A stretch of DNA of 9,944 nt from Clostridia bacterium (GTDB lineage Bacteria; Bacillota_A; Clostridia; Oscillospirales; CAG-382), in assembly GCA_017614095.1 (NCBI GenBank), contig JAGACN010000197.1:1-9944 (forward strand), in the 5' to 3' direction. How positions within the stretch are numbered: the first letter of the stretch is position 1; each line of letters begins with the position of its first letter. A program made the position numbers and the translations under genes. This document shows, in pieces, positions 1 through 6,467 of this stretch. A model generated the notes under the pieces. That model did no database searches and had not been told where the DNA came from. It worked only from the letters and a program-made list of their open reading frames with translations.

Positions 1-1
1 C

Positions 2-1423
2 AAACCGACCTCCTTCTCCCCGGTCCTCGCGCTGATCGGCATCGTGCTCGTCCTGTTCAGCAAGCGCCGCAAGCGCACCGAGATCGGTATGGTGCTGCTC
101 GGCTTCGCGACCCTGATGTTCGGCATCGCCACCATGTCCTCGTCGGTTGCCGGACTCAGCCATTCGGAGGGATTCGCGTCCGCGATGACCACCTTTTCCA
201 ACCCGGCGCTGGGCGTTCTGCTCGGAACGGGACTGACCGCGCTCATCCAGTCCTCCTCCGCTTCGGTCGGCATCCTGCAGGCGCTCGCCGTGACCGGCAA
301 GATCACGTTCGCCACGGCCATTCCCGTCCTGCTCGGTCAGAACATCGGCGCGTGCATCACGGCAATGATCGCCTCCATCGGCGCGCCGCGTGACGCCAAA
401 CGCGCCGCGCTGACGCATCTGCTGTTCAACCTGATCGCCAAGACGCTGGTCGTGGGACTGTTCTACGCCGCGGTCGCGCTCTTCTCGCTCACCTTCATAA
501 ACGATCCCGTATCGATCATGGACATCGCCGTTCTTCATACCGGCATGAACGTGATCGCCGCGCTGATCGCGATGCCGTTCGCCAAGCCGATGGCGAAGCT
601 GACCGGACTGCTGGCGCGCGGCAAAAACGAGACCGGCCCCTTCCGCAGCCTGGACGATCATATGCTTACCACGCCGGACGTCGCGCTGTCCAACTGCGAC
701 GCGGTCGTCCGCGAGATGGCCGAACTGGCCGTGAAAGCGATGCAGAGCGCCATCCGCATCCTGCATCACTACTCCCCTGAAGTCGCGCAGGAGATCCGGC
801 AGAAGGAAGACCTGATCGACCAGTACGAAGACCACGCCGGCTCCTATCTGATCAAGATCTCCGCGCAGCCAATCAACGAAAAAGCCAGTGCGGAAGCCGC
901 CATGCTGCTCCGTCTCATCGGAGACTTCGAACGGATCTCCGACCACGCCGTCAATCTGGTGGAGTCTGCCGAGGAAATGAAAGACAAAAAGATCCGGTTC
1001 TCCGCCGAAGCCGAGCAGGAACTGCTCACGCTGGAGAACGCTGTGGACGAGATCCTGTCCATCACCCTCAACGCCTACCTGCAGCATCGCATGGAAGACG
1101 CGGAACTGGTGGAGCCGCTGGAGCAGGTCATCGACCTGTGCCGCGAGCAGATCCGTCTGAACCACACCATCCGGCTTCAGAAAAGCGAATGCACGCTGGA
1201 GCACGGATTCATCCTGTCGGATATCCTGACCAACCTGGAGCGCGTTTCCGACCATTGTTCGAACATCGCCGGCTGCATCCTGGAGACCGGGCATGACGAA
1301 CTGGACATGCACCGCTATCTGGGCGCCGTCCGCACGACGAGCGAGTCATACGTTCGATCCTACAATGCTTACGCGGAAAAATATTTCATCCCCGCAAGTC
1401 CCGCCAAAGGAGGCCCGCAATGA
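2..1423 (+). CDS. Na/Pi cotransporter family protein with C-terminal PhoU-like domain (5' partial)
   Basis: Integral membrane protein of the Na+-dependent phosphate cotransporter family (NptA/PF02690 type). The frame is open from base 2, so the start lies outside; 473 residues are visible and, given usual family lengths, roughly 90-100 N-terminal residues with the first transport repeat are missing. The family hallmark QSSSA is seen in TALIQSSSASVGILQALA (about visible residues 80-97), followed by the conserved GQNIGACITA segment and more hydrophobic helices to about residue 195. From about residue 225 the protein becomes a charged helical region with two similar halves, each with an ER(I/V)SDH motif (FERISDHAVNLVE and LERVSDHCSNIAG), typical of PhoU domains, which in this family probably sense or control phosphate uptake. 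Its stop overlaps the next start as ATGA, so it is probably co-transcribed with the sugar-acid genes. Family assignment is firm; transported ion and direction are inferred from the family. Confidence 0.93.
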   Translation, partial: KPTSFSPVLALIGIVLVLFSKRRKRTEIGMVLLGFATLMFGIATMSSSVAGLSHSEGFASAMTTFSNPALGVLLGTGLTALIQSSSASVGILQALAVTGKITFATAIPVLLGQNIGACITAMIASIGAPRDAKRAALTHLLFNLIAKTLVVGLFYAAVALFSLTFINDPVSIMDIAVLHTGMNVIAALIAMPFAKPMAKLTGLLARGKNETGPFRSLDDHMLTTPDVALSNCDAVVREMAELAVKAMQSAIRILHHYSPEVAQEIRQKEDLIDQYEDHAGSYLIKISAQPINEKASAEAAMLLRLIGDFERISDHAVNLVESAEEMKDKKIRFSAEAEQELLTLENAVDEILSITLNAYLQHRMEDAELVEPLEQVIDLCREQIRLNHTIRLQKSECTLEHGFILSDILTNLERVSDHCSNIAGCILETGHDELDMHRYLGAVRTTSESYVRSYNAYAEKYFIPASPAKGGPQ

Positions 1424-2019
1424 TCGATCCTTCCGTCTATTCCTTCATCCCGGTCGTCACGCTGAAAGAACTGAAAGACACGGCCCCGACCCTGTCCGCT
1501 CTGTGTGAAGGCGGACTGCCGGTCGCGGAGATCACATTCCGCACTGCGTGCGCGGAAGAGGCCATCCGGCTGGGCCGCGAAACCTTTCCGGACATGCTCA
1601 TCGGCGCCGGTACGGTCATCAACGAGGAGCAGTGCGTCCGCGCGCTGGACGCCGGGGCGCGCTTCATCGTCTCGCCCGGACTCGGGAAGGAGATCGCGGC
1701 CGTCTGCGCGGAGCGCGGCGTTCCCTACTACCCCGGCTGCGTAACGCCCACGGAGATCATGGAAGCGTTGCGGCTGGGACTGACCGTTCTGAAATTCTTT
1801 CCGGCCGGCGTTTACGGCGGGCTGAAAGCCCTCAAGGCGCTGTCCGCGCCCTTCCCGCAGGTCACGTTCATCCCGACCGGCGGGATCGACACGTCCAATC
1901 TGAACGACTATCTGGCCTTCGACAGGGTGAAAGCCGTCGGCGGCACATATCTGCTGAAAGGAGACATCAGGGCGAATACCGAAGCTTTGATGAAACAGAT
2001 CTCATGCATACGATCGTAA
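1420..2019 (+). CDS. eda: KDPG-type aldolase (2-dehydro-3-deoxy-phosphogluconate / 4-hydroxy-2-oxoglutarate aldolase family)
   Basis: Cytoplasmic class I aldolase of 199 residues, near the family's usual length, that cleaves 2-keto-3-deoxy-6-phosphoaldonate to pyruvate and glyceraldehyde-3-phosphate. Visible motifs: EITFRT with E37 and R41, GAGTV with T65, SPG with P86, PGCVTPTE, and LKFFPA with the Schiff-base lysine K125, then PTGGI. These sit at a constant offset of 8 from the E. coli Eda residues E45, R49, T73, P94 and K133, so the active site appears complete. T176 in VGGTYLL takes the place of the E. coli phosphate-contact serine S184, a conservative change. The ATG at 1420 is preceded by AAAGGAGG at 1406-1413 with a 6-base spacer. 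It overlaps the upstream stop by 4 bp and the downstream kinase by 16 bp. Whether it prefers the gluconate or galactonate epimer (Eda or DgoA role) cannot be read from sequence. Confidence 0.93.
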   Translation: MIDPSVYSFIPVVTLKELKDTAPTLSALCEGGLPVAEITFRTACAEEAIRLGRETFPDMLIGAGTVINEEQCVRALDAGARFIVSPGLGKEIAAVCAERGVPYYPGCVTPTEIMEALRLGLTVLKFFPAGVYGGLKALKALSAPFPQVTFIPTGGIDTSNLNDYLAFDRVKAVGGTYLLKGDIRANTEALMKQISCIRS

Positions 2020-3026
2020 CGCTGGGTGAAATCATGCTCCGGCTGCAGCCGGAAAACCATCTCCGTTTCCTGCAGGCCGACCGGTTCGAAGCCACGTTCG
2101 GCGGCGCGGAAGCGAACGTCGCCGTCAGTCTGGCCCATTTCGGCGAGCACGCCGTTTACGTCACGAAGCTGCCGGATCAGGAGATCGGACAGATGGCCGT
2201 CAACGCCTTGCGGAAATACGGGGTGGACGTCCGGGAGATCGTCCGGGGCGATAGCCGCGTGGGCATCTACTATTGCGAAAAAGGCGCCAGCCAGCGGCCG
2301 AGCAAGGTGCTGTACGACCGCGCGCATTCCGCGTTCGCGGATTCCGATCCGTCCGATTACGACTGGGACCGCATCCTGGACGGCGCGTCCTGGCTGCACG
2401 TCACGGGCATCACGCCCGCGCTGTCGGACGCGTGCGCGGAGATCACTCTTCAGGCCTGCAAAAAGGCCAAGGAGAAGGGACTGACCGTCTCCACGGACCT
2501 GAACTACCGGAAAAAGCTGTGGACCCGCGAGCAGGCCGGCCGCGTCATGCGGGAAGTCTGCAAATACGTCGACGTGTGCATCGCGAACGAAGAGGACGCG
2601 AAAGACGTCTTCGGCATCGAAGCGACCAATACGGACATCGAAAGCGGAAAGCTGAACCGGGACGGATACATCGAAGTCGCCCGCAAACTGACGGATTCGT
2701 TCGGATTCTCCGCCGTGGCCGTCACGCTGCGCGAAAGCCTGTCGGCAAGCGACAACCGCTGGAGCGGGCTGCTGTATACCGGCAGTCGGGCGTATTTTTC
2801 CAAGACCTACGACATCCATATCGTCGACCGGGTCGGCGGCGGAGACAGCTTCGGAGCCGGACTCATTTACGCGCTGTCGAACGGCGAAGAGCCGCAAACC
2901 GCCATCGAATTCGCCGTGGCCGCCTCCTGCCTGAAGCATTCCGTGGAAGGTGACTTCAACATGGTCTCCCTTCAGGAAGTCCGGCAGCTGGCCGCCGGCA
3001 ACGCCAGCGGACGCGTACAGCGCTGA
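2004..3026 (+). CDS. kdgK: 2-keto-3-deoxygluconate kinase-like sugar kinase (PfkB/ribokinase family)
   Basis: Cytoplasmic carbohydrate kinase, 340 residues, predicted to phosphorylate a 2-keto-3-deoxyaldonate at C6 with ATP, making the substrate for the aldolase encoded just upstream. The N-terminal TLGEIMLRL strand, the sugar-binding GGAEANVA (33-40), the YYCEKGASQRPS stretch (89-100) typical of KDG kinases, DLNYRKKLW (165-173) and the PfkB C-terminal signature GGGDSFGAG (278-286, catalytic base D281) are all present. The start at 2004 is chosen because it places TLGEI at residue 6 as in the family; a longer frame upstream is only out-of-frame reading of the aldolase gene. There is no good Shine-Dalgarno sequence before 2004, and the start lies 16 bp inside the aldolase gene, so translation probably depends on coupling. 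The substrate could be the gluconate or the galactonate form. Confidence 0.9.
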   Translation: MHTIVTLGEIMLRLQPENHLRFLQADRFEATFGGAEANVAVSLAHFGEHAVYVTKLPDQEIGQMAVNALRKYGVDVREIVRGDSRVGIYYCEKGASQRPSKVLYDRAHSAFADSDPSDYDWDRILDGASWLHVTGITPALSDACAEITLQACKKAKEKGLTVSTDLNYRKKLWTREQAGRVMREVCKYVDVCIANEEDAKDVFGIEATNTDIESGKLNRDGYIEVARKLTDSFGFSAVAVTLRESLSASDNRWSGLLYTGSRAYFSKTYDIHIVDRVGGGDSFGAGLIYALSNGEEPQTAIEFAVAASCLKHSVEGDFNMVSLQEVRQLAAGNASGRVQR

Positions 3027-3045
3027 CAACCATACTACAAACGGA

Positions 3046-3058
3046 GGATGCATCATCC
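3046..3058 (+). promoter_or_regulatory. Small hairpin between ribosome binding site and start codon of the hydrolase-like gene
   Basis: The leader of the gene starting at 3059 has GGAGG at 3043-3047 and then a perfect inverted repeat, GGATG-CAT-CATCC (3046-3058), directly against the ATG. The left arm shares two G's with the Shine-Dalgarno sequence. The linear spacing of 11 bases is long, so folding would either shorten the effective spacing or mask part of the binding site. The sequence is plain; a regulatory role is a guess. Confidence 0.3.
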
Positions 3059-5041
3059 ATGCCGACTCTCACATCCGGATCCCTGACCCTGCTTCTGTCC
3101 GACGAAGCCGACCGCGTCGCCTGGTCCTGTCCGGAGACCCCTTTGCGGGAAAGCCCGCAGGCGGATTTCTGGCGCTGCTATGCCGACGACGGATACGAGC
3201 GCGAAATGACCGTCCGGTCCTCCCGGCAGCGCGGGAAAGCCGTTCGGGACGGAGATACCCTGACCGTCACCTACGACCGGCTGACTGCCGATAACGGCAG
3301 GGTTTTTGACGTCCGCCTGACCGTTACCGTCCGGGCGTGCACGACCGTCCGGCCGGGATTCCTGTTTACCGGAAAGATCGACAACCTGTCTTCGGAACCT
3401 TTGCGCATCAACGAACTGCAGCTGCCGCTGGTCGATCTGGAGCACGGCTGCGGCGGGCGGAACGAGGACGACGTCCTTTACCAGATGAACGGGCTGGGCT
3501 GGAAAACGCCCGATCCGTGGGACCGCATCCGCAACGTCTGCCACACCGAATACATTGCCTCCGACAACCACGTCGTCTGGAACGCCATGCGGTATCCGGG
3601 CGACGCCGCGATGAGCTGGTTCGGCCTGCAGACCGGAGACCGGTTCCTGTATCTTGGGAAGCACAGCCCGGTCCTGCACATCTGCGCGATGGCCGCGGGC
3701 GTCTCCCCGCGGAACGCGGATCCGCGCCTGCTGCTGACCATTTCCCAGTTTCCCTTCGCGAAACGCGGAGAGACCGTTACGGTCAGCGACGTTTTCCTGG
3801 CGCTCTGCGACGGCGACTGGACGGCCGGCTCGGACATCTACGGGACCTACGCGCGTCAGACCTGGTACCGTCCGCCGGAACTGCCGGACTGGGTGAAACG
3901 GATCACCGGCTGGCAGCGGATCATTCTCCGGCATCAGTTCGGCGAGATCCAGTTCCGCTATTCGGATCTTCCGGACGTCTACCGGAACGGCGCGCGGTAC
4001 GGATTGAACATGCTCATGGTCTTCGGCTGGTGGAAAGGCCGGTTCGACAACGGCTATCCGGTCTACGAGCCGGACGACGGGCTGGGCGGCGCGGACGAGC
4101 TCCGCAAAGCCATCAAGGAGATCCGCGACATGGGCGGCTACGTCGCCCTCTATACGAACGGCCAGCTGATCGACGTGAATACGGACTACTACCGCACCGT
4201 CGGCAAGGACGTCTGCCGGATCGATATCGACGGAAACGACTACCGCGACCACTACCGGTTCGGCAACGACGGACTGACGCTGCGCGCGTTCGGATACAAA
4301 TCCTTCGTGACGGCCTGCCCGGCCAACGAGGAGTGGCAGCGGATGCTTCTGGAGCACGAAAAACTGAAATTCGATTTCGGCTGCGACTCCGCCTTCTTCG
4401 ACCAGATCGGCGGCGCGGCCCCGCTCCCCTGCTTCAACGAATCCCATCTGCACGGACCCCGTCCGGACGCCTGCGAGGAATGGCGCGTGGAAGCCTTCCG
4501 AAAGATGTTCGCCGCCTGCCCGGAAGGAAAGGCCATCGGGACCGAAATGGTCAACGACATGATCCTGCCCTACGTGCACTACATCCACGGCATCCAGACC
4601 GGCGCCGTCTACGTGCCGGGCAATTTCCCGCAGATGTTCCAGCGCACCTTCCCGGAAGTCGTGCAGACCGACCGTTTCGTCCACGACGACAAGGACGGGA
4701 CGGACGCGGCGCTCGGACACGCATTCGTCCGCGGCTACCGGTTCGACGTCTCCCCGTGGCGGGGACGCACGCAATTGAGCGAGCTCCCGTCGCTGGCCGG
4801 GAAGATCGGCCGGATCCTGGAACTGAAACAGGCCTACGCGCCCTATTTCTACGGCGGCAGACAGGTCTTCGACCAAACGCCGGACCTGCCTTCCTGCATC
4901 GGATACGGCGTCTTCGAACATGAGGACGGCGGCAGCAGGATCCTGGCACTCTGGAACAATTCCGACCGGGAGCAGACCTTCCCGGTCGAAGACAAAACCA
5001 TAACGATGAAACCGCAGGAGGTTACGGTATGTTTGATCTGA
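3059..5041 (+). CDS. Putative glycoside hydrolase-like protein, DUF6259-like
   Basis: Large soluble protein of 660 residues with no signal peptide or membrane segment, so probably cytoplasmic. The N-terminal ~270 residues look beta-rich, as in the beta-sandwich domains that precede many TIM-barrel glycosidases. Residues ~280-600 look like a barrel: strand-like blocks end in polar motifs, namely LMVFGWWKGRFDNGYP (319-334), YVALYTNGQLID (361-372), FDFGCDSAFFDQIGG (438-452) and GTEMVND (494-500). The last ~45 residues look like a small beta domain. D443 or D448 as nucleophile and E496 as acid are possible catalytic carboxylates by analogy with retaining barrels; this is inference. I associate it from memory with DUF6259 proteins and cannot run a profile search. 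It lies among sugar-acid genes, starts 33 bp after the kinase stop and overlaps the next gene by 13 bp. A likely job is releasing a sugar from an imported glycoside; the substrate is unknown. Confidence 0.6.
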   Translation: MPTLTSGSLTLLLSDEADRVAWSCPETPLRESPQADFWRCYADDGYEREMTVRSSRQRGKAVRDGDTLTVTYDRLTADNGRVFDVRLTVTVRACTTVRPGFLFTGKIDNLSSEPLRINELQLPLVDLEHGCGGRNEDDVLYQMNGLGWKTPDPWDRIRNVCHTEYIASDNHVVWNAMRYPGDAAMSWFGLQTGDRFLYLGKHSPVLHICAMAAGVSPRNADPRLLLTISQFPFAKRGETVTVSDVFLALCDGDWTAGSDIYGTYARQTWYRPPELPDWVKRITGWQRIILRHQFGEIQFRYSDLPDVYRNGARYGLNMLMVFGWWKGRFDNGYPVYEPDDGLGGADELRKAIKEIRDMGGYVALYTNGQLIDVNTDYYRTVGKDVCRIDIDGNDYRDHYRFGNDGLTLRAFGYKSFVTACPANEEWQRMLLEHEKLKFDFGCDSAFFDQIGGAAPLPCFNESHLHGPRPDACEEWRVEAFRKMFAACPEGKAIGTEMVNDMILPYVHYIHGIQTGAVYVPGNFPQMFQRTFPEVVQTDRFVHDDKDGTDAALGHAFVRGYRFDVSPWRGRTQLSELPSLAGKIGRILELKQAYAPYFYGGRQVFDQTPDLPSCIGYGVFEHEDGGSRILALWNNSDREQTFPVEDKTITMKPQEVTVCLI

Positions 5042-5781
5042 CAGGAAAAATCGCACTGGTCACGGGTTCGTCCCGCGGCATCGGCAAAGGCATCGCGCTC
5101 GCGTTCGCGGAACAGGGTGCGGACGTCATCGTGAACAGCGCCAGCAGCCCGGACGCCGCCGAAGCGACGGCGGAAGCCATCCGCGCGAAAGGCCGGAAGG
5201 CGTGGGTCTTCTGCGCCGACGTCAGCGAGGAGGACCAGGTCCAGGGCATGTTCGACCGCATCCGTTCGGAATGCGGACGGCTGGACATCCTCGTCAACTG
5301 CGCCGGAACGTCGCAGGACAAGGACATCTTCGATATGACCAAACAGGACTGGGACCGCATCATCAAGACGAACCTGACCAGCGGCATGCTGTGCAGCAAG
5401 CAGGCGATGGAAATGATGCGCGAGCAGAAATACGGACGCATCATCTTCATCTCCTCCGTCGTCGCGGAACGCGGCGCGCTTTTCGGACACGTCCATTACG
5501 CAGCCACCAAGGCCGGCCAGATCGGCATCGTCAAGTCCATGGCGCGCACCGGGGCGCCGCTGAACATCACCGTCAACGCGATCGCGCCCGGACTGATCCG
5601 CACGGAGCTCCTCGTCAAAACGCACGGCGAGGAAGGCGTGAAGGAACTCGGCGCGAACATCCCGCTCGGACTCGGCAGACCCGAAGACGTCGGAGCGGCG
5701 GCCGTCTATCTGGCGAGCGACGAAGCCGGCTATGTGACCGGCGCGACCGTCGACGTCAACGGCGGGGCCAACTTCCGATGA
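5029..5781 (+). CDS. SDR family NAD(P)-dependent oxidoreductase
   Basis: Classical short-chain dehydrogenase/reductase of 250 residues. The cofactor motif TGSSRGIG is at 12-19, NCAG at 90-93, and the catalytic set is N115, S143, Y157 and K161 (YAATK), followed by PG at 187-188, so it should be active. The opening MFDLTGKIALVTG is shared with gluconate 5-dehydrogenase, KduD and FabG-like enzymes, and sequence alone does not separate these. The operon setting favours a sugar or sugar-acid substrate; oxidation of an aldose at C1 to a lactone would fit the lactonase-like and dehydratase genes that follow. Cofactor preference is uncertain; the residues after the second strand (NSASS) lack the acidic residue often found in NAD-specific members. 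An ideal AGGAGG (5016-5021) lies 7 bases before the ATG, which overlaps the preceding gene by 13 bp; the stop overlaps the next start by 4 bp. Confidence 0.9.
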   Translation: MFDLTGKIALVTGSSRGIGKGIALAFAEQGADVIVNSASSPDAAEATAEAIRAKGRKAWVFCADVSEEDQVQGMFDRIRSECGRLDILVNCAGTSQDKDIFDMTKQDWDRIIKTNLTSGMLCSKQAMEMMREQKYGRIIFISSVVAERGALFGHVHYAATKAGQIGIVKSMARTGAPLNITVNAIAPGLIRTELLVKTHGEEGVKELGANIPLGLGRPEDVGAAAVYLASDEAGYVTGATVDVNGGANFR

Positions 5782-6467
5782 AGATCACGCGGCTCGGCCA
5801 GGCGGGACTGCTCTTCGAAACGGCGCGGACGACCGTCCTCGCGGACCCGTATTTCTCGGACAGCGCGTTCGCCGTCTCCGGCGTGCACCGCAAAAAGGAA
5901 GTCCCAGAACGGGCGAAGGACATCCGGCCGGATCTGCTGCTTTTGACGCACGACCACATCGACCACTACGATCCGGAAACGGTCCAGTCGTTCGTGAACG
6001 CATCCACCCGTGTGACGGTGCTGTCCCCGGACAGCGTCTGGCGCCGGGTGCGCGAGCTGGGCGGCGACAACAATTTCGTCCGTATGGAGCCGGGCGTCAC
6101 CTGGACGGAAAAGGACGTCACGGTCACGGCGCTGACCGCGCGGCATTCCGACCCGTACGCGATCGGATTCGCACTGGAAGCGGAAGGGCTCCGGATCCTG
6201 ATCACGGGCGACACGCTTCTGGATCTGGACTGGCGCGTCCCGGCCGGATTCGAACGGCCGGATTTCCTGTTCCTCCCGATCAACGGGCGCGGGAACAACA
6301 TGAACGCGGCCGACGCGGCGAAACTCGCACGCGCGCTGAACGCGAAGCACGCCGTTCCGGTCCATTACGGCATGCTGGACGACTGCTCGCCGGACGCGTT
6401 CGACTACGAAGGAAAAGCCGTACTGGAAGACGGCGTCGAATACGACATACAGGAGAACGAACTGTGA
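5778..6467 (+). CDS. UlaG-like metallo-beta-lactamase-fold hydrolase, candidate sugar lactonase
   Basis: Soluble metal-dependent hydrolase of 229 residues. The metallo-beta-lactamase signature THDHIDH gives ligands H58, H60, D62 and H63; further ligands are H123 (TARHSDPY), D145 (TGDT) and H196 (PVHYG). The short strand order and the HDHIDHYDP form resemble the UlaG (L-ascorbate-6-phosphate lactonase) branch, but the protein is much shorter than E. coli UlaG (about 354 residues), so the substrate need not be the same. Between a sugar dehydrogenase-like gene and a sugar-acid dehydratase gene, hydrolysis of an aldonolactone is the natural guess. The ATG at 5778 forms an ATGA overlap with the SDR stop; the only purine run ahead of it (GGCGGGG) is a weak ribosome binding site, so coupling is likely. 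Fold is certain, lactonase role is inference. Confidence 0.82.
   Translation: MKITRLGQAGLLFETARTTVLADPYFSDSAFAVSGVHRKKEVPERAKDIRPDLLLLTHDHIDHYDPETVQSFVNASTRVTVLSPDSVWRRVRELGGDNNFVRMEPGVTWTEKDVTVTALTARHSDPYAIGFALEAEGLRILITGDTLLDLDWRVPAGFERPDFLFLPINGRGNNMNAADAAKLARALNAKHAVPVHYGMLDDCSPDAFDYEGKAVLEDGVEYDIQENEL

Noticed and set aside
1548..2003. N-terminal extension of the kinase frame by about 150 residues
   Set aside because: It reads out of frame through the aldolase gene with no homology-like motifs; the conserved kinase N-terminus begins right after the ATG at 2004.
3049..3051. An ATG only one base after GGAGG, ahead of the hydrolase-like start
   Set aside because: It is in another frame and too close to the ribosome binding site to be a start; the frame from 3059 is the coding one.
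1908..3056. A 382-codon open frame on the - strand opposite the kinase gene
   Set aside because: The + strand carries a complete PfkB kinase; the antisense product has no recognisable motif.
3053..5056. A 667-codon open frame on the - strand opposite the hydrolase-like gene
   Set aside because: It is a shadow of GC-rich codon use; the + strand protein has ordered domain-like motifs and a good operon position, while the - strand product is low-complexity and rich in Arg, Val and Ala.
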